64,000 nt of DNA from Hyaloperonospora brassicae. Its lineage: Eukaryota; Oomycota; Peronosporomycetes; Peronosporales; Peronosporaceae. The stretch lies in NCBI GenBank assembly GCA_947650285.1, contig CANTFL010001353.1, positions 62,001-126,000 on the forward strand, read 5' to 3'. Below the pieces are notes generated by a model. It was not told where the DNA came from. It did not search any database and saw nothing but the letters and a program-made list of their open reading frames with translations. A program made the translations under genes and the position numbers. Shown piece after piece: positions 1 to 10,200 of this stretch (the stretch's first letter is position 1; the number at the start of each line of letters is the position of its first letter).

Positions 1-612
1 TTTGGTCAGTTGTCTATCGAGCAAACCGGCATGTTGGGACTCCACTCGTGTCAAGCGGTCTCGAACGTGGCAGGTTGTGAGCCGAATCATTCGCCGACAC
101 GACTGTATCGTTGTAGTATGGTATTGCAGATGTTCCCAGACGTTTGAGCGAGTGCTTTGCAAAGGCCCGTGCTGCTGGACCTTGCCATGATTGCCAGACA
201 CGAAAGGTGGAGTTAGAGTAATCTCACCAGTAGTGCCCGACTCGATCTGCCAAGTAGAGGCGTCTTTTAACAAGTGGACCGGCCGGTAAAGGCTGCGTCC
301 ATCAGCTGCACAATGTTCATACGGCAGGCAGTCAGTGCCAGATGATCATCAATCGATCGATTGAACGACCGTCGACGACTTTCAGCATTACCGCATGTAG
401 ATCGCAAAGCCCACTCGCCGTCTCGCTCGGCTGGACGCTCTCTCGCGTGTTGCACATCGGCTGCTCTTTGGCAAACAAATGGTCGTCCAGCTGGACCAGA
501 GCTGTCTGTGGTTCAGCTTTGACGTGACGGCGTCTCTCTTGTGCGCCCACAGGTGCCACCAAGACGGTAAAGCAGTCGTGACCTCGTCCTGGAAACCGAG
601 CAGACAAACAAA
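1..612. other. Upstream region without a recognised gene
   Basis: Several short overlapping frames are open on both strands, but none shows a domain or persistent coding character. The last part is the 5' flank of the secreted-protein gene at 676. I see no transposon terminus here. Confidence 0.5.
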
Positions 613-628
613 CTCATTCTCCAATTTT
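613..628 (+). promoter_or_regulatory. Oomycete initiator plus FPR core promoter
   Basis: The sequence CTCATTCTCCAATTTT fits the published oomycete core-promoter consensus CTCATTYYNCAWTTT (initiator joined to the flanking promoter region). It lies 47 bp before the ATG at 676, the usual distance for a short oomycete 5' UTR. Transcription would be expected to start at the A of the TCATT core. Confidence 0.8.
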
Positions 629-675
629 CCTCACCTTGCAAAGCACGACCTCCTCCATCAACACTACTCTTCATC

Positions 676-1617
676 ATGCTGGCTTGGAAGACCCTCTCTC
701 TACTTGTTGTGGCCGCTGTGGCCATGCACGGTGTTAGCGCCATTGAGCAGGGACAAGGCGGTGGAAACATGCAATCATCGGATCTGCCCCCGACGTCAGC
801 GCCTGAGTCCGAAGTACCGGTGGCGGCGTCACCTGACGTTGACGTTGACGTCGACGGGAGCAGCGCACCTGAATCCGTGTACACGGGCGAAGGCGAAACG
901 GACGGCGGTGCTACGGATGTGACGGCCAGCAAAGACGCGGAAGGTTCGTTGAACATCGACCAGGCGAGCAGTTTGTTGTCCGAGGCAAGCAGCGGATTGG
1001 GCCCCAGCGACGCGTACTCCGGCCTGACCGGTTCTAGTGACTTGGGCACGGATAACACCACCGCTTCGACCTCAGCTTCGGGTTCAATGGTCGACGACGA
1101 GGCTTTCTCGTTCTCCGGAAGCGAGCCAGTCGACATGTACGCGACGGGGTCGTCGGATCTGACAGTGAACACTTCAGGCTCGGAATCGAGCGCCGACCCG
1201 GTGACTCAGGGCTCCATGACCGAGGGTGTGCCCGAGGGTGAGACTGAGGGTGAGACCGAGGACGTGACCGAGGACGTGACCCAGGACGCGAATCTGGACG
1301 CGAATCTGGACGTGACCGAGGACGTGACCGAGGACGTGACCGAGGACGTGACCCAGGACGCGAATCTGGACGTGACCGAGGACGTGACCCAGGACGCGAA
1401 TCTGGATGAGAGCGTGCCAACGGGCGAAGCTGGCAGCGCGGCCTCCATCTCTACCGAAGAGGTCGAGGGTCAGACTGGTGATTTGCCAACCTCGAACGGA
1501 GGTGACTTGGGATCTCCCGTCGAGACGGATGTCTTGCCTGCGACTGAAAGCACCGACCCAACCATTTCTGCCACGGGCACGGGCTCAAGCTGCAGACGCC
1601 GTATGCGCCGCAACTAG
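676..1617 (+). CDS. Secreted acidic Ser/Thr-rich repeat protein
   Basis: This 313-residue protein begins with a classical signal peptide (residues 1 to about 22: a short N-region with Lys5, a Leu/Val/Ala core, and a small-residue cleavage site near VSA), so secretion is predicted. The mature part is strongly acidic and rich in Ser, Thr, Gly and Asp. Residues about 185-240 are tandem units built from EDVT and QDANLD. The C-terminus switches to a basic tail (SSCRRRMRRN). There is no RxLR or EER motif, no transmembrane segment after the signal, and the polar tail argues against a GPI anchor. The ATG at 676 is supported by the core promoter 47 bp upstream. It may be a cell-wall-associated or apoplastic protein; I do not recognise a family. 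A small pathogen secreted protein of unknown function is the safest call. Confidence 0.75.
   Translation: MLAWKTLSLLVVAAVAMHGVSAIEQGQGGGNMQSSDLPPTSAPESEVPVAASPDVDVDVDGSSAPESVYTGEGETDGGATDVTASKDAEGSLNIDQASSLLSEASSGLGPSDAYSGLTGSSDLGTDNTTASTSASGSMVDDEAFSFSGSEPVDMYATGSSDLTVNTSGSESSADPVTQGSMTEGVPEGETEGETEDVTEDVTQDANLDANLDVTEDVTEDVTEDVTQDANLDVTEDVTQDANLDESVPTGEAGSAASISTEEVEGQTGDLPTSNGGDLGSPVETDVLPATESTDPTISATGTGSSCRRRMRRN
1255..1407 (+). repeat. Intragenic tandem repeat, 12- and 36-base units
   Basis: Units of the type gaggacgtgacc alternate with caggacgcgaatctg segments and form a higher-order unit of about 36 bases. Each translates to EDVTEDVTQDANLD-like peptides. All unit lengths are multiples of three, so changes in copy number keep the frame. 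This is the usual pattern of length-variable surface or secreted pathogen proteins. Confidence 0.85.
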
Positions 1618-1981
1618 CTGACTTTCGCTTGAGCTGCTCGACGTAAGACACAGTCGACTCATTGTTTCGTGCATGTTTTGTAGACGGGTAACCAATGTCA
1701 ACATTGTTGTTTTTGAATTTCACTTGAAAGGGTGTAAACGCGCTCGTTGTTGCGTCACTTGTCGTCGTGCTCGCTGCTTAAAGAGAGCAAAACGTGCTGC
1801 GGCGAGTTGCGTAACCCACGTCTTTCAATAGCGCAACACTCATCGAGTCGTTCTGTTTGGTTAAGGAGCTTTTCGTTTGCCAGAGCTACCCAACTAGTTA
1901 GTTACGTTGCTGCCAACGAGCTACTTCTCACACTGGCATGTGTGACCACATTGCATCGTATTACGCAGCTAAAAGGTAATA
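1618..1981. other. 3' flank of secreted-protein gene up to Gypsy-1
   Basis: No gene is recognised. The last five bases, TAATA (1977-1981), are the left copy of the Gypsy-1 target duplication. Confidence 0.6.
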
Positions 1982-2045
1982 TGTAACGGGGTGAGCCCGT
2001 TACATAAAAATTGGCACGAATGTACCAATTTTGAAATATTATCTA

Positions 2046-2262
2046 GGAGATTTATCGGTACACACCCTCCCGTAGATGCGTACACACCCACCTAAAATAG
2101 GGACCCCTCCAAAAGTACCTTAGCCTATCTAACAAGACACTGCACACTTATTAATACAAAATGCCATATAAATATTCTTTGCTTTGTGCACACCCCTCCA
2201 TAATACAGGCCTCGTTTGTGTCAGCACACAGCCTTGCGAATGGATCCGCTCCCATCATCCGG
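2046..2262 (+). repeat. Left terminal inverted repeat of MULE
   Basis: It starts GGAGATTTATCGG and is the reverse complement of 5451-5667 with few differences. Identity stops sharply after CATCATCCGG. Confidence 0.92.
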
Positions 2263-2959
2263 AATCCCCCTATAAAGTTTCCTATTTTTACTTTCATTAC
2301 CCCTAACTTATATATGACTTTAATTTTTAGGTCATGTAATATGCATACATCTGACTCGTAATGCAAGAAAAACTGTCAATGGGGGACATGTACCTTCCCA
2401 GCTAAACAGTCTAAAGTTATCAACTGCCATAATTAATAACGTAAATGCACAAGATGCAAAGGTATCGATTTCTATATCTAGACAGCACTGCGATCTTTAA
2501 TCCGGTGCAGGGGGTGACTGGATTTACGCTATCGAAATATTGAAAGAATCAATCGAGTATGCTTGTACCGCCTGCGGAGGCTGTCTACGCGTCGCTGGAG
2601 GGCACAGAAAGGATTGTACTTTCTCATGCGATAACTGAAGGTTACACCTTATCAAGAAGTCGCAATACAAAGTGCCGCTCGGGTGATATCAGGAAAGTCT
2701 GGTTGGTTTGTATCATGCTGATCGGTGCAAGAACCGACGAAAATACCTCACAGATGAGTCGCGAAAGCGTCGCAGCCCAACACGAAGTTGCAAGTGTCCA
2801 TATACCGTGACAATTACAAAAGAAACAATTTGCAATGATGATGAAAATGACCATACTACTAATTAAAGCGATTGTGATTCTGTGGCATTTTTTCAATGGT
2901 CTTTGGATGTTAGAAACAGCGAACACTCCTACGAAGCAGCAGATGATGCATCTGCCTAT

Positions 2960-4430
2960 CCCGCCGTAAAAAAACAGTCTTTACAACGCCACGGCGATCA
3001 GTGCCATGGCAAGAGCAGGTGCAGCACCCAAGGTCATCTTGGCAACAGTTCTTCAAAAGCGATCCAAACTGCGATCTCATTCCAAGGTACATATACAACG
3101 CAAAGGCGGTGGTCCGGGAAAAACATCTTGCTGGAAGAACACCTATGGAGATGCTGCTGAATGAACTTCAGGCAAATAACATTCTCCATGCTTACGACCG
3201 CGACGACCAAGGTCAAATTACTAAGCTTTTCTTTGCACCAAGCGAATGCGTCCGACTTGCACGAGAATTTCCTCACGTCATGATCATGGATTGTACATAC
3301 AAGGTCAATAAGTACGCATTTATCGCATCTGATTTCAAGATGACTTAATTTATCAGCATTAACCATTTTTCTCTTCTTGTTAGATTCATGATGCCAATGC
3401 TACACATAGTTGGAGTGTCTTTAAATAATGACAGCTTTTCGGTCGCGTTCACATTTCTTTCGTCCGAGCGATATAAAGACTGCAACTGGGATCTCTATCA
3501 TGTAAAAACAAACTTCATCGCCGATCGACTACCTCATGTAGTTGTCACGGATCGGGAATTTGCGTTAATGGCTGCGCTTTGTACGCAGATTCATAATGCT
3601 CACAATCTGCTTTGTATATGGCATATTTTAAAGAATGTACTTGCCAACTGCCGCAAGCACTTAAAAATCTAACAAGATTGGGAAACGTTGAGGCTGAATT
3701 CAAACAGCTGTGTAATTTTATCGGTGTTTCATCATACAAGACAAATTGGGCTGGCATCTGCAAACGCTATCCTATTTCCGTCAGCAAATAAATTGAAAGG
3801 ACTTGGATATGTTATAAAGATTGGTTTATCCTTGCATGGATCAAAGCGTACCGGCATCTTGGAAACGCAGCAAGTAATGGAGCCGAGGGACTGCATGAAG
3901 CAGTCAAAACACGGATAGCAGTGTCGACGGGCGATATTGCAGATGTTTATTCGAGGACATTGCTTGCTGTTTATCATTAGGACAAGGTCATTCGGCACAG
4001 CACTGCCTATAGCCGCGCACATACACTTATCGCTCTCTCGGGTGATATTTGGGCTGATGTTCGACGAAAAATATCACATCACGCACTAAAGAAGGCTCAT
4101 GAAGAGGTAATGAAGGCACGTATCTCACCGTCAACTCCGTGTACTAATGTCTTAACATCAACACTTAGAATCCCATGTTTGCATCGCGTTCGCGACATCT
4201 TAGCAACGCGTGTGCGATTTCAAAAGGAAGATTTTTGCTGTTCAGTGGTGGCTTGATCGCAGCGAGAAAACTAGTCACGAGGATACTACCGATCTTACTC
4301 TGGAACAAGCCCTGTCTCAAATTCGAGATCGCTATTAAAAGCTACCACCACATTAACAGCGTATTATGTTGGATCGTATTATTACACTATCACAAGAGGA
4401 AGTATTGGTAGAGGTGAATAAACCTCTACC
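2960..4430 (+). pseudogene. MULE transposase, broken
   Basis: Fragments read as a MULE transposase in order. There is an N-terminal part (about 3001-3311), the first catalytic Asp in MDCTYK (about 3286-3303), the second in TDRE (about 3547-3558), the CIWH motif (about 3613-3624), the conserved SNGAE segment with the catalytic Glu (about 3873-3887), and an IPCLH-type C-terminal motif (about 4171-4185). Frames change near 3055 and 3665, and a TAA falls near 3789, so the gene is dead. The stop-containing piece at 3312-3383 has GT and AG ends and interrupts the conserved block after TYKVNK, so it is probably a 72-bp intron rather than damage. Catalytic residues are still readable. Confidence 0.85.
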
Positions 4431-5450
4431 AGTACGTCAGGGTCGCGGTCGTCCAGTTGGCGCTCGAGGGCTTCGCGGAAAAGACAACGTCTATACTCGC
4501 TGCAATCCAAGTGCATTCGAGCATGTTTTGTCGCAAACTGAAGCTGTTCATTAGCCATACGCTGTCTCCAATGTGAACGAACAGGGTCGTGGTCGATTTA
4601 AGAGACAACAAATATTGTCGAATTCTCAGCCACCAGAACAAACGCCTCCATGCCAAAAATAGATACACAGTAAGGTCGACTACGTCTTACACTACGCGAA
4701 AGTGAGTACAATATAGTACCGGAATCTCGTGCATATTCATGCCTGGACGAGCTGTGATGCTCGCTGCGATAGCAAAAGTTGTTGCAGTGGAGGGAGCGGA
4801 CGTGATCACCACCAGGTCGTCATTTTGCCCCGTTGCCTGCTCGAATTATTGCAAGCAGACGAACAAAAGAGAAACCACAAAAAGTAAGTGATTCTTCAGC
4901 CGACCATTTGTCTTGTACCTATCTTCTACCATCTTCTTGCGACGAAAGACTTGACTATTCATCAGCAGCCCTTAAATGGGTACAGGAATCTAAAATTGCG
5001 TGTGCTGAGGTGTTAGATAGAAACGAATGTGTTAGTACACGTAATGTGTCGAAAGAGCGTAATCTGATGAATCATCTAAGGATAAATACGATGAAAAGGC
5101 ACCAACGTACCTGATGCTGAAGCTGTCTGGCAGCCTAATTGAGCAACTGCGTGGCCTCGACGTGAATCTGAGCGACCCGGTCGCCATCTGCTAAGGTAAA
5201 CACCTGATGGTCACCAGCAAACTCACCTATGCAGGTCATCGACCTTGTGAACGTGTACGTATACGTGTGCGTGGACGTGCGTGTGTATGTGTGTTTAGGT
5301 CACAAGATGTGCATCTTTGCTTTTGCCGCAGGAGATAGCGCGGCCGTCCAGCTTCATTGCTTCTAGCCTTTCAAGCGTTTATACGTATTTCTGGACTCTA
5401 TCTTAATTAGGGGAAATTGTTGTAAAAATAAGGATACTTGTCGGGATGTC

Positions 5451-5667
5451 CCGGATGATGGGAGCGGATCCATTCGCAAGGATGTGTGCTGGCACAAACG
5501 AGGCCTGTATTATGGAGGGGTGTGCACAAAGCAAAGAATATTTATATGGTATTTTGTATTAATAAGTGTGCAGTACCTTGTTAGATAGGCTAAGGTACTT
5601 TTGGAGGGGTCCCTATTTTAGGTGGGTGTGTACGCATCTACGGGAGGGTGTGTACCGATTAATCTCC
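5451..5667 (-). repeat. Right terminal inverted repeat of MULE
   Basis: This is the inverted partner of 2046-2262 and ends GGAGATT when read inward on the minus strand. ATTATCTA follows at 5668-5675. Confidence 0.92.
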
Positions 5668-6122
5668 ATTATCTATTATGATAATATCCAAACAACATCA
5701 CTTAAGAATATGTGATGCTGTCGGAATATTACCTTTTAGGGTAATATCCACGGAGGAGTCCACTTCTTGGCTGATATCCCTTGTACTTCAATCAGATTAA
5801 TCACCAATTGCTGCTAGACGCGCGCAATGGGTGGTGAGCAAGAAACCCACATAGGAAGTTGTAGTTTAACATAGTTAGATTAAAACAAAGGTAGTTTTAT
5901 TAACTATATCACATACAGCTCTACTTTTACCTTTAACAGAGCTTGCGAGTTCTGTTTACTTCCTCGCGCTTCCTCAACGTCACGTGTACGTGACGTCGGG
6001 AGTACTCACCCTTGTATTGTTATCAGTACAAGGTCTTGCTCAGTTATCTGAGCAAGAGCGTACCCCGTTACACCTGGTAGCACTTTGTAGTCCTTCCAGC
6101 GACCACAGCAACTCCATCAAAC

Positions 6123-7290
6123 ATGGAAATGTAAGATGATGAGGAAACGTTTCACGTCATACGCGAAGTGTTTAACCATTTAAGTGACATCGAATGGAGC
6201 GCGTAGAACGCATGAGTTCTACCGTCGACGAAACTGCTATTAGCGCCATGTCGGAGTCTCTAGACAGATACCAACGACATGGCGTTATAGTCAAGGTTCA
6301 TTCAATATAAACTTGTCGCCGAACGAGATAAAGTGGCCTTGCTTCACCAGAAAGGCCCTCAATAGGCCGACCAGTTGAGAGATTTCAGTGATCGGAAGAC
6401 AGAGCTGTTGAGACAGCAGCAATATCATGCTGCTTTGGGCGGGACGACGCACATGCGTCGCCCCGAGATCTTGAAGGTCGATATCTACAAGTACAGAGGA
6501 GTCGAGGAAGAATCCCTGTTATTATGGCTCTGTCGAGTTCGACAGAGCCATACGGGCAAGTCGTATCGACGATGAGCAAATGAAACTCTCATTTGCTCAA
6601 GCCCACTTGGAAGGACGTGCCAATACTTGGGCCTTAGGGCTGGAGATGAGCGACCATACGCTTTTAAGTCGCTCGAATCCTTCAAAACCCGGCTCAAACA
6701 AACGTTTGAACCGCCGCGGGCTGAGTTCAGGGCTCGTTCAGAGCTCCTGAAACTCAAGCAGGGTAAGCGTGATGTGCACGCTTACGCACAACATATACGA
6801 CTCCTTGCGAGTAGTATAACTGCTAACCCATTACATGAACACACGTTGATTACGGTGTTCATGCAAGGGCTCGCAGAGGGGCCCGTCAGGAGCCACCTGT
6901 TCCGCCTTGAGCTGAATACGCTGGAAGATGCGATATCAGCCGCGGGACAGGAAGACTTTAGCATGAGACAGGCTCATGCTAGCTCAAACTCTTATCGTCC
7001 ACCGAGATGACAAGAGATCGGAGGTCCAGAACCAATAGACCTCTGTTATGTTGAGAGCGAGAGACCTCGCTCTTCGAACAACAAGCGATTGCAGAGGTGC
7101 AATCGCTGTCAGAAGTTAGGGCACTACGCATACGAGTGTAGTGCTCCACGCCCAGTACCTAGCAGTACGGAGCGAAATGGACGACCATTTGCCAAAAGCG
7201 GCAATGAGCTTGGGTCCAGCGCTGTTGCGAAGTCGCACCAGCGAGACGGACCATCAAAAAATGGTCGGGGTCAGTTGGGGCGGAGCGTCC
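6123..7290 (+). pseudogene. Gypsy-1 gag, broken
   Basis: The region matches the intact Gypsy-2 gag (30790-31944) throughout. The start codon at 6123 is followed at once by a stop (third codon TAA). Further stops and at least one frameshift (inside the palindrome at 6524-6551) break it into pieces. The longest is 6627-7010, which keeps the capsid-type region. A complete CX2CX4HX4C zinc knuckle (CNRCQKLGHYAYEC) is at about 7098-7139. The former gag stop after the slippery site has mutated to TTG. Confidence 0.9.
7256..7262 (+). promoter_or_regulatory. -1 ribosomal frameshift heptamer A AAA AAT (Gypsy-1)
   Basis: The heptamer fits X XXY YYZ in the gag frame and sits about 12 bases before the former gag stop. 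It is at the same place as in Gypsy-2. Shifting back one base leads into the protease frame. Confidence 0.7.
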
Positions 7291-10200
7291 TACTGATCTA
7301 GCAACCTCAAGAGAATTTGCAAATCTCTTGACGAAAGTTGATCCACATAAACAGTCACTGTGCGTCTCTGCACCTGGTGATGACGTTTCGCTCATCACCT
7401 TGAAGTTGGAAGCGATAAATGATTTGTCGCTTCGTGCCCTAGTAGACTGTGGGGCGTCGAACAACTTTGTTCGTCGCCAGTCACTAGAAGGTCGTAGGCT
7501 CAAATTTGTTGAGCACGATATCTTCCTAACGAGGATGACGGTGCGCCTTGCCACAGGCGCCTCAATGACCGTTCAGAAACGTGTAGTAGGAATTTACTAC
7601 ACGTTAGAGGGTGAACAGTACCATGATGACTCCATCGCACTGGATCTGGATGACAAATTCGATGTCATCTTGGGATCACCTTGGCTTAGATGGTATGAGC
7701 CAAGGGTGAGCTGGCAGCATCAATCTGTGAAAATGCGTGCCACTTTTTCATAAGATGACCATCTAATGAACGTCATGGAGCGTCAACAAGCGTGTTGATG
7801 TACTGCGAGTGAGCGCGATGGCCTCACTTGCGGTACGGTCATTAGCACGACTGCACAAGACCTCAGTGTAGCTGATCACTACACTGTGGAGCAATCTTCC
7901 GACGGCTGTACAGAGGTACAGGCAGAGCCGAAGGTCCACCACTCAAATAAGTCGAGTGGACCGGGACAAGGATGTATGCCTAGCGGGCAACGTCCTAGAA
8001 GTAAGAAACCAGTTGCCGCCAAAGGGCAACACGGTCATCCTAGGTCGACTGGAGAGCCGATCGTATAGGATCGAGACCTGACTGTGGTATTACAGCCACA
8101 GTCGGAAGACGTCGAGGGAATAAGTCCTCACGTACTTTAGGAAGGAATTCCCTAAGAGGTAAATACTGAGGGATTAGGCCCTCAGCAACCTGTGAAAACG
8201 AGTTCCCAGGAAGAAACTGAGACGTTGAACGTCTTGGTCAACGACGGATCAAGCGTAGGCGCTTATAAGCTTGATCTGATTGTGCTTCCGAAGTTAACTT
8301 CGGAGATAACTCAATTGCCAATCTTAGAATCAAAACGGTTCTTGCGCGATCTGAGTAGTGGCAAAGTCACGCAGATCTGCATACTCGTCACGGAGGATGA
8401 GTGTGTGGCCGATATTCGGTCGGCAACAGTGTTTGCTGAGAACGAACGGGTTCTCAGCAGCTCATCGATGGACGAAAGTGTCCTCGATGAGAAGACTCGG
8501 ATTGAGCGATACGCGTCTCAATCCTGGGAGTCGCTTCAAGCAAATCCTTTGCATAAGGATTTGATCGAATTCAGGGATGTATTAACTCAATCCGTGCCTT
8601 GCGAGATGCATAAGAACAGATGCACTAGACATGAGATCGAGCTCAAACCGGGCTCGAAGTACTGTGTCATGAAGCAGTGGCCACTGCCTCGTGAACAAGT
8701 GATAGCGATCGACAAGTTCTTTGCCGATCGCGTGGCAGCGGGCCATGTGAGGGGTTCGACATCCCCTCACAGCTCTCCGACCTTCTGTGTGCGAAAGTCC
8801 ATAGGAGGATGGCGGATAGTGCACGCATTCAACAATCTGAATGCTGCAACGGTACCGGCTCAGACGCCGATACCGAGGAAGGACGTGATAATAGATGGTA
8901 TGTCAAATAGTACCTTCTTCTCGTCCATGGATCTGATGGATGGGTTCTATCATATCCTTATGCGTCAACGGGACATCCCGTACACAGCATTGATCACCCC
9001 TAGCGGTATGCTGCAGGAGTGGCTAGTGATACCACAGGGGCTGAGTAACGCCCCTGCGACATTCAAAATATGTGTTACAAATCTGTTGAGACCGGTCCGA
9101 GAATTCTCACCGAGTTACTTCGACGATGTGATCGGCCATAGCCGGGCTATGAACGCAAGGACGGACGTTGAAGTTCACAGAGCTCACGTTCGTCGGGATC
9201 TTCAACTCATGAGCAAGCATAAGTTGTACGCCAACATCAAGGAGTGTATATTCACGGCTAGCGAAATACCACTTCTTGGGTGCATCGTGGGTAAACACGG
9301 CGTACGCCCTGATCCCGTTTCGATCAAGGCGATCACCGACTGGCCAGTGCCAGTCGATGTCAAGGGTATTCGTAGGTTCCTTGGCTTAGCGGTGTACTTG
9401 CACAAGTACTCGCGCAACAACGCCGAGATGACTGTTCATCTTTCTTGCTTGCTCAAGAAAAATGTGAAGTGGACATGGAACGCTATGTTCCAGCGTTCCT
9501 TTGATGGTATTAAGCGGAGCTTGATGTAGTCGCCCATCCTGGAGATTACAGATCAAGAAATACCATTTCATGTGTTATGTGACGCCAGCGATTTTGCAAA
9601 TGGATGTGCGTTGATGCAATATGGCACAGGCGTCGCGGAGCGCGTCGTCTTCTATCAATAGCGTCAACTTCAAGCAGCCTAACGCAATTAACTAGTGTGT
9701 GACAAGGAACTACTTGACATAAAGCACGCACTGGCTAACTTTCGCGTCTATCTATTGAGAAATAAACCGTTTATCGTCTATATGTCTCATGCGTCGCTAC
9801 ACACGGTCGTGAACAGTCCCCATCTCTCACAAAGAATGGCGAGGTGCTTGTCTTTCTTCGCGGAGTATAACTTCTCCGTGTGGTACAAACTAGGACGACT
9901 TAACGTCGTCGCTGAAGCGCGTCCGCGCCGGCCCAATTTCGAGCCGGGCGCGCCACCTAACAGTGAGACCTTGCCCACTGTTGCGACACTTAACGCCATT
10001 GTCCCGTTGTCAACATTTCTTGACGACGAAAGAGAGGCTTACGCAGTAGAAAAGGATCTTCTGCGCTTGAAAGACCATCTGGTGAATACGACTCGAAAAT
10101 CGTTGAAAACTTTACCGGCTTTGTACCGATCCGATGAAGATCGGTACACAACACGCAACGGGCTGCTTTATTATACGGCCGTTGCCGGTGACACTCCTCG

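Larger units (their letters stand above)
2046..5667 (+). mobile_element. Mutator-like element (MULE) nested in Gypsy-1 LTR
   Basis: The terminal inverted repeats, 2046-2262 and 5451-5667, are each 217 bp and align almost perfectly end to end. They are flanked by a perfect 8-bp duplication, ATTATCTA (2038-2045 and 5668-5675). The uninterrupted site is visible in the 3' LTR of the same element near 13491-13502, which proves the insertion. The interior holds a transposase with MULE DDE motifs, now broken. Long termini and the MULE-type transposase support the family; an 8-bp duplication is at the short end of the MULE range. Confidence 0.93.
1982..6072 (+). repeat. 5' LTR of Gypsy-1, split by a DNA transposon
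   Basis: LTR sequence is present at 1982-2045 and 5676-6072. The intervening 3.63 kb is the Mutator-like element plus one copy of its target duplication. The ends are TGTAACGGG and CCCGTTACA, inverted copies of one another. Confidence 0.93.

Noticed and set aside
1034..1420. Arg-Pro-Ser repeat protein on the minus strand
   Set aside because: Complement of the EDVT repeat in the secreted-protein gene; the promoter and signal peptide support the plus strand.
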